Positions 26,451-34,610 of a DNA stretch of 64,000 nucleotides are shown in pieces. A program made the translations under genes and the position numbers. This DNA comes from Maliibacterium massiliense (lineage in GTDB: Bacteria; Bacillota; Clostridia; Christensenellales; Maliibacteriaceae), in the NCBI RefSeq assembly GCF_900604345.1, contig NZ_LR026983.1, positions 806,001-870,000 on the forward strand, written 5' to 3'. Under the pieces are notes generated by a model, which saw only the letters and a list, made by a program, of their open reading frames with translations, had not been told where the DNA came from and did not search any database. Within the stretch, counting starts at the first letter, position 1, and each line of letters starts with the position of its first letter.

Positions 26451-27386
26451 ATGGCAATTTCTCCACAGGACCGCGCGCGCGTGAAGGGCGAAGGCTTTCT
26501 GACCAACCGGGGCACCGACCTGTTCTCCGCCCGCATCATCACGGAAAACGGCGTGCTCTCCGCCGCGCAGCTGCGCAATCTGAGCGAGGTGGCGCAAAAC
26601 TACGGCAACGGGCAGGTTGCCTTCACCTCCCGGCTGACCGTGGAGCTGCCCGGTATCTCGTTTGACGACATACCCGCCGTGCAGGCATATGTCGCCAAGG
26701 AGGGCATGGTCACCGGCGGCACCGGCTCTAAAGTGCGCCCGGTGGTGGCGTGCAAAGGCACGGTGTGCGTCTTCGGCCTGATCGACACGCAGGCCCTGGC
26801 CAAGGAGATTCACGACCGCTTCTACGTGGGTTACCGCGACGTGATTCTGCCCCACAAATTCAAAATCGCGGTGGGTGGCTGCCCCAACAACTGCGTCAAG
26901 CCCGATCTCAACGACCTGGGCATCGTGGGGGCGCGCATGCCCGCCTACGCGAGCGCGCAGTGCCGCGGCTGCAAAACCTGCGGCGTGCAGGCGAGCTGCC
27001 CCATGGCGGCTGCAAGCCTCGCTGAGGGCAAGCTTGCCATCGACGCGGAAATCTGCAACCAGTGCGGCCGCTGCGTGGACCAGTGCCCCTTCGGCGCGGT
27101 GCCCGGCGGCGAGGCAGGCTATAAGGTGTACGTCGGCGGTCGCTGGGGCAAGCAGGTGCGCCGGGGCGACCTACTGGGCCGCATCTTTACCAAGGAAGAG
27201 GTGCTGGATATCGTGGAGAAGGCCATCCTGCTCTTTAAGCGCGAGGGCGAAAAAGGCGAGCGCTTTGCCTCCATGGTGGAGCGCCTGGGCGTGCGCCGCG
27301 TGGAAAAGCTGCTGACAAGCAACATCCTGCTGCGCCAGAAGGCGGATATTCTGGCCGTGGCTGGCGAGGGCGGCGCCACATGCTAA
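26451..27386 (+). CDS. Siroheme sulfite/nitrite reductase-like protein with ferredoxin domain
   Basis: A 311-residue single-chain protein. The first part is a nitrite/sulfite reductase ferredoxin-like half-domain (about 15-90). Siroheme/4Fe-4S ligands follow: Cys101 and Cys106 (CKGTVC), Cys144 and Cys148 (GGCPNNCVKPD). A two-cluster ferredoxin insert follows with CRGCKTCGVQASCP (from 171) and CNQCGRCVDQCP (from 202). The size fits the small AsrC/DsrAB-like enzymes of anaerobes, which reduce sulfite or nitrite by six electrons; the substrate is not resolvable here. AAGGAG lies 12 bases before the ATG. The gene overlaps the following binding-protein gene (ATGCTAA), so it is coupled to a FecBCD-type importer. 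Confidence 0.85.
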   Translation: MAISPQDRARVKGEGFLTNRGTDLFSARIITENGVLSAAQLRNLSEVAQNYGNGQVAFTSRLTVELPGISFDDIPAVQAYVAKEGMVTGGTGSKVRPVVACKGTVCVFGLIDTQALAKEIHDRFYVGYRDVILPHKFKIAVGGCPNNCVKPDLNDLGIVGARMPAYASAQCRGCKTCGVQASCPMAAASLAEGKLAIDAEICNQCGRCVDQCPFGAVPGGEAGYKVYVGGRWGKQVRRGDLLGRIFTKEEVLDIVEKAILLFKREGEKGERFASMVERLGVRRVEKLLTSNILLRQKADILAVAGEGGATC

Positions 27387-28333
27387 AGCGCATGCGCGTA
27401 TGCGTGCTGCTGCTGGCCGCGCTGCTGTTGGTTGGGTGCGCGCCCAGGGAGGCATCCGCCACCGCCTCCCCGCGCGCGCAGGATACATACACCTTTACCG
27501 ACGCGCTCTCTCGCAGTGTGACGGTGCCCAAGGCACCCTCTCGCGTGGTGGCGCTGATGGGATCGTACGCGGAGACTTGGCTGCTCGCCGGCGGCACGCT
27601 TGCGGGCACCACCCAAGACGCGATCGACGAGCGCAAACTGACGCTGGGTGCGGATACCAAGGTGATCGGCAGCGTCAAGCAGCCCTCGCTGGAGGCGATT
27701 CTCGACCTGGCGCCGGATTTTGTGCTGCTCTCCACGGATATCGAGAGCCACGTCAAGCTGGACGACGCGTTGCGCCAGGCGGGCATCGCGCACGCCTACT
27801 TCAAGGTGGAGCTGTTCTCCGATTATCTGGATATGCTCAAAATCTGCACCGACATCATGGGCGATGCGGACGCCTACCGCAAAAATGGCCTGGACGTGCA
27901 GGCGCGCATCGATCAAGTGCTTGCAAAGGCACAGGCTTCAGAGGACAGGCCCACGGTGCTCTTTATCCGTGCGCTGAGCACCGCCGCCAAGGCCAAGGAT
28001 GCGGACAACATGGTGGGCGCGATGCTCGAGGCGCTGGGCTGCGACAACATCGCCGCGCGCCACCCCTCGCTGCTGGAGGACCTGAGCATGGAGGAAATCA
28101 TCGCGGAGGACCCCGACTTTATCTTCGTCACCACCATGGGCGATTCGGATAAGGCGATTGCGGCGCTTAAAAATGGCATTGCCGCAAACCCCGCCTGGAA
28201 CAGCCTTGCCGCCGTGCAAAACGGCCGCTACATCGTGCTGGAAAAGGATCTATTCCACTACAAGCCCAACAACCGATGGGGAGACAGCTATGAGACGCTC
28301 GCAAAAATCCTCTACCCCGATTGCTTCGCATGA
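27380..28333 (+). CDS. ABC transporter substrate-binding lipoprotein, FecB/BtuF type
   Basis: A 317-residue binding protein with lipobox LLLVGC (Cys20) and the two-lobe periplasmic-binding fold of cluster A-II, which binds iron-siderophores, heme or cobalamin. Typical segments are VPKAPSRVVALMGSYAE near the N-terminus and LDLAPDFVLL. Its start overlaps the end of the sulfite reductase-like gene by 7 bases and its end overlaps the permease gene by 44. The ligand is not predictable. Cotranscription with a siroheme enzyme suggests iron, a corrinoid or a sulfur-linked metallophore. Confidence 0.85.
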   Translation: MLKRMRVCVLLLAALLLVGCAPREASATASPRAQDTYTFTDALSRSVTVPKAPSRVVALMGSYAETWLLAGGTLAGTTQDAIDERKLTLGADTKVIGSVKQPSLEAILDLAPDFVLLSTDIESHVKLDDALRQAGIAHAYFKVELFSDYLDMLKICTDIMGDADAYRKNGLDVQARIDQVLAKAQASEDRPTVLFIRALSTAAKAKDADNMVGAMLEALGCDNIAARHPSLLEDLSMEEIIAEDPDFIFVTTMGDSDKAIAALKNGIAANPAWNSLAAVQNGRYIVLEKDLFHYKPNNRWGDSYETLAKILYPDCFA

Positions 28334-29333
28334 CGTACACAAGCGCCGCTGTGCGCTGCTTTTTGCAGGCGCGGCGGCGCTTGTGCTGCTGCTGTGCGTG
28401 CTGAGCCTGTGCATCGGGGCGGTGGCGCTCTCCCCTGGGCAGGTACTGCGCGCCCTCTTTGCGCCTGACGCCATGGATAAGAGCTACCAGATCGTGGCCT
28501 TCGTGCGCCTGCCGCGCATGCTGGCCGCCCTGCTTGCCGGCAGCGCCCTGGCCGTATCCGGCGCGCTATTGCAGGGGGTGCTGGGCAACGCGCTGGCAAG
28601 CCCCGGCACCATCGGCGTCAACGCGGGCGCGGGGCTTGCCGCCATGCTGCTTGCCGTGCTGCTGCCCGCAAGCATCGCCCTTGCGCCCGCCGCGGCCTTC
28701 ACAGGCGCGCTGGCCGCGTCGCTGCTCGTATATCTGATCGCCGCCCGCGCAGGCGCCTCGCGCATGGGACTGGTGCTTGCGGGCGTGGCGGTGTCCACGT
28801 TTCTGGGATCGCTGACCGATACGGTGCTGACCCTCTTCCCCGATACCCAGATGCACCGCATCGCCTTTATGATCGGCGGCTTTTCCGGCGTGTCCATGTC
28901 CGCCATCACCTTTGCGCTGCCCTATATCCTCTGCGGGCTTGCGGCGGCGCTTTTATGCAGCCATGATCTCAACGTGCTGGCACTGGGCGAGGAGACCGCC
29001 TCCAGCCTGGGCATGCGCGCCGGTAGGATGCGCATGCTGCTGATCATCTGCAGCGCGCTGCTCGCGGGCGCTGCGGTGAGCTTCTCCGGCCTGCTGGGCT
29101 TTGTGGGGCTGATCGTGCCCCACGCCGCGCGTGCGCTCGTGGGATACGACCATAAAAAGCTGTTGCCCATGTGCATCCTGTTGGGCGGGGGGTTCACGCT
29201 TGCCTGCGACCTGCTTGCGCGCATCCTCTTTGCCCCCTTTGAGCTGCCCGTGGGCATTGTGCTCTCCTTTTTGGGCGGGCCGTTTTTCATCTACCTGCTG
29301 ATCAACCGAAAGCGGGGGCGCATCTATGATTGA
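28290..29333 (+). CDS. FecCD/BtuC-type ABC permease
   Basis: A 347-residue permease with about ten helices. Family landmarks include VRLPRMLAALLAGSALAVSG, GVLGNALASPGTIGVNAGAG and GLLGFVGLIVPHAARALVG, the loop that contacts the ATPase. GGGAG lies 6 bases before the ATG. It overlaps the binding-protein gene by 44 bases and the ATPase gene by 8, so the three are one translationally coupled set. Confidence 0.93.
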   Translation: MRRSQKSSTPIASHDVHKRRCALLFAGAAALVLLLCVLSLCIGAVALSPGQVLRALFAPDAMDKSYQIVAFVRLPRMLAALLAGSALAVSGALLQGVLGNALASPGTIGVNAGAGLAAMLLAVLLPASIALAPAAAFTGALAASLLVYLIAARAGASRMGLVLAGVAVSTFLGSLTDTVLTLFPDTQMHRIAFMIGGFSGVSMSAITFALPYILCGLAAALLCSHDLNVLALGEETASSLGMRAGRMRMLLIICSALLAGAAVSFSGLLGFVGLIVPHAARALVGYDHKKLLPMCILLGGGFTLACDLLARILFAPFELPVGIVLSFLGGPFFIYLLINRKRGRIYD

Positions 29334-30090
29334 GCTGGAGCACGTATCTGCGGGCTACGCCGGCGCGCCGGTGCTGCGGGATATCAGCGCCCGTTTTGAT
29401 AAAGGAAGCCTCACCTGCATCGTGGGGCCCAATGGCTGCGGCAAGAGCACGCTGCTGAAGGTGCTGGGGCGGCTGCTTGCCCCCAGCGCAGGCGATTTAC
29501 GCCTCTCTGGCGCGCCCTACGCCGCCTACGCGCCCAAGGCTTTTGCGCGCCGCGTGGCCATGCTGCCCCAGACGCGCAGCGTGCCCGCCATCAGCGTAGC
29601 ATCGCTGGTGATGCACGGGCGCTTCCCCCATTTGGGCTTTCCCCGCCGCCCGGGCGCACAGGACCGGCGCATGGCGGCGCAGGCCATGGCGCAGGCGGGC
29701 GTGGAAGCGTGGCGCGCACGGGACGTGCGTACCCTCTCGGGCGGGGAGCGCCAGCGCGTGTACCTGGCCATGCTGCTTGCGCAGGATGCGGACGTGCTGC
29801 TGCTCGACGAGCCGGCCACGTATCTGGATATCAACCACCAGCTGGAGATGCTGGGCCTGATCGACGCGCTGCACGCGCAGGGCAAGACCGTCATTATGGT
29901 GCTGCACGACCTTGCGCAGGCGCTGCAGCACGCGACGCATCTGCTCGTGCTGCGGCAGGGTGCACTTTATGCGCAGGGCGCACCCGAGGATGTCTTTTCC
30001 TCCGGCGCGCTGCAGGACGTGTTCGGTGTGCGCAATCACCGCGTGCGCGTGGACGGGCAGACGCACTATCTCTTTACCCCGCGCGCGTAG
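29326..30090 (+). CDS. FecE/BtuD-type ABC ATPase
   Basis: A 254-residue ATPase of the metal-chelate importer: Walker A GPNGCGKST, Q-loop LPQTRS, signature LSGGERQRV, Walker B VLLLDEPATYLD and switch His in VLHDL. It overlaps the permease gene by 8 bases. The 3' end overlaps the convergent ribbon-helix-helix gene by 25 bases. It is the last gene of the operon. Confidence 0.93.
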   Translation: MIELEHVSAGYAGAPVLRDISARFDKGSLTCIVGPNGCGKSTLLKVLGRLLAPSAGDLRLSGAPYAAYAPKAFARRVAMLPQTRSVPAISVASLVMHGRFPHLGFPRRPGAQDRRMAAQAMAQAGVEAWRARDVRTLSGGERQRVYLAMLLAQDADVLLLDEPATYLDINHQLEMLGLIDALHAQGKTVIMVLHDLAQALQHATHLLVLRQGALYAQGAPEDVFSSGALQDVFGVRNHRVRVDGQTHYLFTPRA

Positions 30091-30287
30091 TGCGCTTTGC
30101 CGGCCTGTGCGCTGTTTTCGTACCCGTCTGATCCGATGTACCCATGCTTTTGTTCGTGGCGGGCAATGCACAGCCCCAGCCAGTGGCGTACCTGTGCGCT
30201 GACCGAACGCCCATCATACGCTGCAATATCGTGTAGCTTATAAAGCATCTCCTCCGGCAGGCGAAGACTGAGGTGTTTTTCTCCCAT
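30066..30287 (-). CDS. Small ribbon-helix-helix (CopG/Arc-like) protein
   Basis: A 73-residue protein whose first 45 residues (MGEKHLSLRLPEEMLYKLHD, then SVSAQVRHWLGLCI) match a ribbon-helix-helix DNA-binding fold. The C-terminal tail is polar. GGGAGGG lies 8 bases before the chosen ATG; a second in-frame ATG at 30305 also has a purine-rich upstream. It could be a solitary regulator or an orphan antitoxin; no toxin gene is adjacent. Confidence 0.65.
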   Translation of the reverse strand: MGEKHLSLRLPEEMLYKLHDIAAYDGRSVSAQVRHWLGLCIARHEQKHGYIGSDGYENSAQAGKAHYARGVKR

Positions 30288-30408
30288 GGCAAATATCCCT
30301 CCCATATGATAATCCCCTCTCTATTGTACACGAATGGGCAGCGCCACCTGTGGGATATATCGCGATCTTTGCGAGGCGCGTCTGTTTTTTGTGGAAAGCG
30401 CTATACGG

Positions 30409-30442
30409 AAAACGCCCGCACCCCTTTTGGGGCGCGGGCGTT
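30409..30442 (-). terminator. Terminator of the feo operon
   Basis: AACGCCCGC and GCGGGCGTT flank CCCC-TTTT-GGGG. On the minus strand a T-run follows, 46 bases after the small Cys-rich gene. Confidence 0.8.
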
Positions 30443-30487
30443 CTTCTCTATAGGTGGTACGGGGTTTACGCGCAAAAGGTCATGCGC

Positions 30488-30649
30488 TCACTTCACATCC
30501 TGCCCGCGGCAGTCATGTGCGTGGGGGCAGCCGCTGCAGCCGCAGCCACAGCCCCCCTGGCCTTTCGCGCGCCGCTTTACAATGCCCACGATTGCGCCGG
30601 CCACCAGGCCGAGCACGATCATGGCAACGGCGATGTCAATCAGATTCAT
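30488..30649 (-). CDS. FeoB-associated Cys-rich membrane protein
   Basis: A 53-residue protein with one helix (MNLIDIAVAMIVLGLVAGAI) followed by a basic stretch and a Cys/Gly-rich tail, CGCGCSGCPHAHDC. This is the small protein found after feoB in many Firmicutes, thought to bind or chaperone iron(II) at the FeoB pore; its role is not proven. AAGG precedes the ATG. It follows feoB by 34 bases in the same operon. Confidence 0.85.
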   Translation of the reverse strand: MNLIDIAVAMIVLGLVAGAIVGIVKRRAKGQGGCGCGCSGCPHAHDCRGQDVK

Positions 30650-30683
30650 ACAAATGCCTTCTTTCCCGCCTGTGCGCAGGGCG

Positions 30684-32870
30684 TTACGCGGCATTGCGCC
30701 GCGCGCCCGGGGAGGACCTGCGGCCGCCGCGCACCTTGTTGATGAAGATGATTGCAAGGGCGATCAGCAGCACCGCGCCAAAGACATACAGCACGATATC
30801 GCCGTTTATGATAGCGCCCTCAGCCGCCTCCTCCATCGCGCCGATATCCAGCGCCTGGGGCGCGGTGGCCGGCGTGCCGGAGAATATCCAGCCACCCACC
30901 AGGTTCACTAGCATGGCCAGCACGTAGGCGGTGCCCGTCTGGTAGCAGATGGCAAAGAGGGTATCCTTCCAGTTGCCGAACTCACGGTGCATGGCGCCGA
31001 TGGCGGCAAAGCACGGGGCGGCGAAGATGGTAAAGATCATAAAGGCGAACGCGGTCACCTGGGTAAAGACGATGGGCGTGACCGAACCCACGGAAGCGAA
31101 GGTGGCAACCACCACTTCCTTGGCGATCAAGCCGGTGACCGTGGCCACAGGCGCGGCCCAAGTATCGCCGAAGCCCAGCGGAATGAATATCCAGCGGATG
31201 GCATTGCCGATGCCCGCCAGAATGCTCTCATCGATGCGTTCGGCGCCGATGTACTGGAAGGCGAAGTTAAAGTTCTGCAGCACCCACAGGAGCGCGCAGG
31301 CGATAAAGATGATGCTGCCCGCCTTTTTAATAAAGGAGCGGGCGCGCTCCCACATGTGGATGGCCACGCCCTTGAGGCGGGGCAGCTTGTATTCCGGCAG
31401 CTCCATCACAAAGGGGGTGGGGTCGCCGGAAAAGCGCCTGGTGTGTTTGAGGATGATGCCCGAAAGAATCACCGCCACGATGGCGATCAGGTAGATGGCG
31501 GGGCCCACCCAGGGCTGATCTGGAAAGACCAGCGCGATGAACATGGCAAACACCGGCAGCTTGGCCCCGCAGGGGATGAACGGCGTGAGCATGATGGTCA
31601 TCTTGCGGTCTTTCTCGTTTTCAATGGTGCGGCTGGCCATGACGCCCGGGATGGAGCAGCCAGTGCCGATGAGCATGGGGATGAAGGATTTGCCCGACAG
31701 GCCGAATTTGCGGAAGATGCGGTCCATGATGAACGCCACGCGCGCCATGTAGCCGGAATCCTCCAATAGCGACAGGAAGAAGAACAGAATCATCAGCTGC
31801 GGCACAAAGGTAAAGATCGCGCCGATGCTGCCGATGATGCCGTCCACCACCAGGCTCTGCGTCCACGCCGCCGCGCCCCAGCTGGCAAGCAGCGCGCCCG
31901 CGCCCTCGCCAATCCAGCCAAAGAGCGCCTCCACCCAGCCGATGGTCATATCTCCCACCGTGGAGATGGATACATAGTAAATCACGTACATGATCGCGAA
32001 AAAGATGGGCAGCGCCAGCCACCGGTTGGTGACGACGCGGTCGATCTTATCGGACATGGTAGCGGCCCGCTTTTGCGGGCGGGACGCGCATGCCTTGACG
32101 ACGCCCGCGATGTAGCGGTAGCGCGCATTGGTGATGATGCTCTCTGTATCGTCGTCCGCCCTGTCCTCCAGACGGGCGCGGATGGCTTCCAGCGCGCCCT
32201 GCGCATCGGCGTCCAGTCCCAGCTGGGCCAGCGCCTTCTCATCGCGCTCAAAGGCCTTGACGGCGTACCAGCGCAGCAGCTCCTCGCGCGGCACGCGCGC
32301 CTTGATCACATCGGAAATATCGCGCAGGGCCTGCTCCACGTCGCTGTCAAAGCGGTGCCGCGGCGGGGTCTTTTTGCCCGATTGCGCCAGGGCGATGGCG
32401 CGCGAAGCGAGCTCCTTCATGCCCGCGCCTCTGATGGCGGAGGTCTCCACCACCTCGCAGCCCAGCGTTTGGGCAAGCTTGGCCGCGTCGATGCGCTCGC
32501 CACGCTTTTTGACCACATCCATCATGTTCAGCGCAATGATGGTGGGGATACCCAGTTCCACCAGCTGGGTGGTTAAATACAGGTTGCGCTCCAGGTTCGA
32601 CGCATCAACAATATTGATCATGACATCCGGATGCGCCTGCATCAGAAAGTCGCGGGTGATCACCTCCTCCAGCGTGTAGGGGGAGAGCGAATAGATGCCG
32701 GGCAGATCGACGATCGTCACATCGCGGTGATGCCCTTTCAGCTTGCCCTCTTTTTTTTCAACTGTGACGCCTGGCCAGTTGCCAACGTATTGGTAACTAC
32801 CCGTTAAGGCATTGAACATGGTGGTTTTGCCACAATTTGGGTTGCCGGCAAGCGCCATTTTGATGTTCAC
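30684..32870 (-). CDS. feoB: Ferrous iron transporter FeoB
   Basis: A 728-residue GTP-gated iron(II) permease of the cytoplasmic membrane. The N-terminal G domain has G1 GNPNCGKTT (9-17), G3 DLPGIYSLSPYTLEE and G4 NMMD. A helical regulatory domain at about 175-275 is followed by two Gate domains, including GTGCSIPGVMASRT and the second gate region with PCFAAIGAMHREFG. The start is GTG with AAGGAGG 7 bases upstream. A DtxR-like palindrome lies 16 bases before the start. Operon order is feoA2-feoA1-feoB-Cys-rich protein. Confidence 0.96.
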   Translation of the reverse strand: MNIKMALAGNPNCGKTTMFNALTGSYQYVGNWPGVTVEKKEGKLKGHHRDVTIVDLPGIYSLSPYTLEEVITRDFLMQAHPDVMINIVDASNLERNLYLTTQLVELGIPTIIALNMMDVVKKRGERIDAAKLAQTLGCEVVETSAIRGAGMKELASRAIALAQSGKKTPPRHRFDSDVEQALRDISDVIKARVPREELLRWYAVKAFERDEKALAQLGLDADAQGALEAIRARLEDRADDDTESIITNARYRYIAGVVKACASRPQKRAATMSDKIDRVVTNRWLALPIFFAIMYVIYYVSISTVGDMTIGWVEALFGWIGEGAGALLASWGAAAWTQSLVVDGIIGSIGAIFTFVPQLMILFFFLSLLEDSGYMARVAFIMDRIFRKFGLSGKSFIPMLIGTGCSIPGVMASRTIENEKDRKMTIMLTPFIPCGAKLPVFAMFIALVFPDQPWVGPAIYLIAIVAVILSGIILKHTRRFSGDPTPFVMELPEYKLPRLKGVAIHMWERARSFIKKAGSIIFIACALLWVLQNFNFAFQYIGAERIDESILAGIGNAIRWIFIPLGFGDTWAAPVATVTGLIAKEVVVATFASVGSVTPIVFTQVTAFAFMIFTIFAAPCFAAIGAMHREFGNWKDTLFAICYQTGTAYVLAMLVNLVGGWIFSGTPATAPQALDIGAMEEAAEGAIINGDIVLYVFGAVLLIALAIIFINKVRGGRRSSPGARRNAA

Positions 32871-32885
32871 AAACGTTCCTCCTTC

Positions 32886-32905
32886 TAGTTAGCATAAGTT
32901 AACTA
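32886..32905 (-). promoter_or_regulatory. DtxR/IdeR-like operator before feoB
   Basis: A palindrome with arms TAGTTA and TAACTA contains TTAGCATAAGTTAA, close to the other three boxes in this region. It lies between the feoA1 stop and the feoB Shine-Dalgarno sequence, hinting at a second iron-regulated promoter inside the operon. A stem (GGGCG/CGCCC plus flanking pairs) with seven T at 32908-32960 may be an attenuator. Confidence 0.65.
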
Positions 32906-32963
32906 CTCGGCGTAAAAAAAGCACAAAGGCTGGGCGCTGGGTCCAATGATTCCGCCCTGTGCG

Positions 32964-33185
32964 CTACTCGACCAGGATGTTGCCCGCATCCGCCTTGCGG
33001 ATGGATAGCTCATAGCCGCGCACCGTCACTTCAATGGGGTCGCCCAGCGGCGCAACCTTGCGCACGAACACGTCCGTGCCCCTGGTGATGCCCATATCCA
33101 TGATCCGGCGTTTGACGGCGCTTGTGCCGTCCAGCTTGCGCACCGTAGCGCTGCTGCCCACCGGCACACTTTTGAGTGTCATCAT
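32964..33185 (-). CDS. feoA: FeoA domain protein (copy 1)
   Basis: A 73-residue SH3-like protein that supports FeoB-dependent iron(II) uptake. Family features are KRRIMDMGITRGTDVFVRKV and PIEVTVRGYELSIRK. A GGGGGAAG ribosome-binding site precedes the ATG. It lies 93 bases before feoB and 18 bases after the second FeoA gene. Confidence 0.92.
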   Translation of the reverse strand: MMTLKSVPVGSSATVRKLDGTSAVKRRIMDMGITRGTDVFVRKVAPLGDPIEVTVRGYELSIRKADAGNILVE

Positions 33186-33203
33186 CGTATGCTTCCCCCC
33201 TTC

Positions 33204-33413
33204 CTACACCATGCCCCTTGCAGCCATATTGCGGTCAATGGCAATGCGCGCATCCTTGACGTGCACGATCATATTGCCCCCCAGCACAGATCCCCCCGTC
33301 CCCTTGCCCCCCGCCACAAAGCCCAGGCTCTCCAGATAGCGGCGGGTTTTATCCCTGCCGGCAATGCGTTTGATGGATTGTTCCTCGCCTACGGGCGCGA
33401 TCACCAACGGCAT
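33204..33413 (-). CDS. FeoA domain protein (copy 2)
   Basis: A 69-residue FeoA-like protein (RYLESLGFVAGGKGTGGSVL, then NMIVHVKDARIAID). Paired short FeoA genes before feoB are common in Clostridia. AAGGGGGAAAC precedes the ATG. It is first in the operon; the operator box is 41 bases upstream of its start. Confidence 0.88.
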   Translation of the reverse strand: MPLVIAPVGEEQSIKRIAGRDKTRRYLESLGFVAGGKGTGGSVLGGNMIVHVKDARIAIDRNMAARGMV

Positions 33414-33453
33414 GATGCTTGTTTCCCCCTTCCCACTCTGGCCTGATTATGTA

Positions 33454-33469
33454 GTTAGCATACGCTAAC
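33454..33469 (-). promoter_or_regulatory. DtxR/IdeR-like operator of the feo operon
   Basis: GTTAGC and GCTAAC arms form a near-perfect palindrome. A minus-strand CATAAT -10-like box lies at its edge. A partial second box (ending CGCTAAC) is at 33486-33501. This fits iron-dependent repression of feoAAB. Confidence 0.75.
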
Positions 33470-33541
33470 CTCTTGCGCATCCATAGTTTACCACCGCTAA
33501 CTTACCTCTGTCAATCCCCCGCCGCAAAAAAAGTCGCCGTC

Positions 33542-33571
33542 TTGCCCGCGCGCGCAGGGGTATGCTACAAT
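33542..33571 (+). promoter_or_regulatory. Promoter of the first DtxR-like gene
   Basis: TTGCCC (33542-33547) and TACAAT (33566-33571) at 18 bases, with TGC just before the -10. No palindromic box overlaps it, unlike the second regulator gene. Confidence 0.6.
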
Positions 33572-33603
33572 CAGGATAATCAAACAGGGGATGTGCCATT
33601 TTT

Positions 33604-33978
33604 ATGCTTGAATCGGGCGAGAACTATCTGGAAACCCTCTATATGCTGCACCGCAAGACCGGCCGCGTGCGCTCCATTGACGTCGCTTCTGCGCTGGGCT
33701 ATTCCAAGCCCAGCGTCAGCCGCGCCATGTCCATCCTGCGCAGGGAGGGCTTTGTGGATATGGCGCCTGATGGCACCCTTCGCCTCACCGAGGCGGGGCA
33801 GGCCAGGGCGGCGGCGATTTACGAGCGCCACCGCTATATCACCGCCTTTTTGGTGGAGACGCTGGGCATTGACGCTGCGCAGGCGTCGCAGGACGCCTGC
33901 CGCATTGAGCACATCATCAGCGAAAACACCTACCAGCAGATGAAAAAGCGCGTCGCCCACCCGGACGTGGGGCGGTAA
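33604..33978 (+). CDS. DtxR-family iron-dependent regulator (short form)
   Basis: A 124-residue protein with a winged helix (GENYLETLYML, then SKPSVSRAMSILRREGF) and dimerisation/metal domain but no C-terminal SH3-like domain. Metal ligands can be matched: Glu in YLETLY, His in YERHRY, and DACRIEHIIS. In the last motif the Cys-x2-Glu-His pattern is that of iron-responsive DtxR/IdeR rather than manganese-responsive MntR, which has Glu in place of the Cys. It is divergent from the feo operon and is its probable repressor. Confidence 0.88.
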   Translation: MLESGENYLETLYMLHRKTGRVRSIDVASALGYSKPSVSRAMSILRREGFVDMAPDGTLRLTEAGQARAAAIYERHRYITAFLVETLGIDAAQASQDACRIEHIISENTYQQMKKRVAHPDVGR

Positions 33979-34022
33979 ACGCGCAGCGGCGGTGTGCCGT
34001 CCCTTTTCTGCGGGTGCAAGCG

Positions 34023-34048
34023 GGCGGGCGCGCGCCCGCGGCCCTTTT
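34023..34048 (+). terminator. Possible terminator after the first DtxR-like gene
   Basis: A GC-rich palindrome (GCGGGC and GCCCGC arms) is followed by a short TTTT, about 45 bases after the stop. The T-run is weak. Confidence 0.35.
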
Positions 34049-34085
34049 GGGACGCCCTCTACCCCACCTGCCCATAAAAAGCGCA

Positions 34086-34136
34086 TTGACAGCAGGCGCG
34101 GGATATGGTATTTTTTGCGTTGTTAGCGTACGCTAA
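34086..34136 (+). promoter_or_regulatory. Promoter and DtxR-like operator of the second DtxR-like gene
   Basis: TTGACA (34086-34091) and TATTTT (34109-34114) at 17 bases. The perfect 14-base palindrome TTAGCGTACGCTAA (34123-34136) covers the expected transcription start, as for a repressor site. Confidence 0.8.
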
Positions 34137-34188
34137 TGCTAAAGCTTGCCAGCCGGCAGATCATCCGGCATTTCTTTTTCGCACACAG

Positions 34189-34202
34189 TTAGCATATACT
34201 AA
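34189..34202 (+). promoter_or_regulatory. Second DtxR-like operator before the second DtxR-like gene
   Basis: TTAGCATATACTAA is a near-palindrome matching the other boxes, 17 bases before the ATG at 34219 and 66 bases from the promoter-overlapping box. Confidence 0.7.
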
Positions 34203-34218
34203 TATACGGGGAGGGCTT

Positions 34219-34602
34219 ATGCAAAAAACCTGCGCCAAGGTCCGCTACCTGCTGGCCATGCACCACCTGGCCGGCCAGCACCCACAGATGCGCTCCATCG
34301 ACATCGCCCGCTCTCTGGGCGTCACGCGCGTGAGCGTCAACAGGATGCTGCACCAGCTTCAGCTGGAAGGGCTGGTGCAAAAGGCCCGCTACGGGCAAGT
34401 CGCGCTCAGCGATGCCGGCAGGACGCTGGCCTGCCGGCTGGCGCAGGAATATCAGTGCGCGTATACGTTTCTGCTCAGCTACCTGGATGTACCGCAAGAG
34501 GACGCGCGGCGCGACGCGATGGTGCTAGTCGCGTCGCTCTGCCCCGACACGCTGTCGCGCATACAGTCCCGCGTGCAAGGCGGCGGCCCGCGCAGCGCGT
34601 GA
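34219..34602 (+). CDS. DtxR-like protein lacking the metal ligands
   Basis: A 127-residue protein with a DtxR-type winged helix (RSIDIARSLGVTRVSVNRML) and a helical C-terminal part. At the positions of the metal ligands it has QCAY instead of a His and DAMVLVASL instead of D-A-C-x2-E-H, so the canonical iron/manganese site appears lost. GGAGGG precedes the ATG. Its promoter carries two DtxR-like boxes, so it is probably made only under iron limitation and may act as a metal-blind antagonist or co-regulator; this is inference. Confidence 0.78.
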   Translation: MQKTCAKVRYLLAMHHLAGQHPQMRSIDIARSLGVTRVSVNRMLHQLQLEGLVQKARYGQVALSDAGRTLACRLAQEYQCAYTFLLSYLDVPQEDARRDAMVLVASLCPDTLSRIQSRVQGGGPRSA

Positions 34603-34610
34603 TTGCACAT

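Noticed and set aside
30066..30287. Toxin-antitoxin module for the ribbon-helix-helix protein
   Set aside because: No toxin-like gene lies next to it; neighbours are the ABC ATPase and the feo operon.
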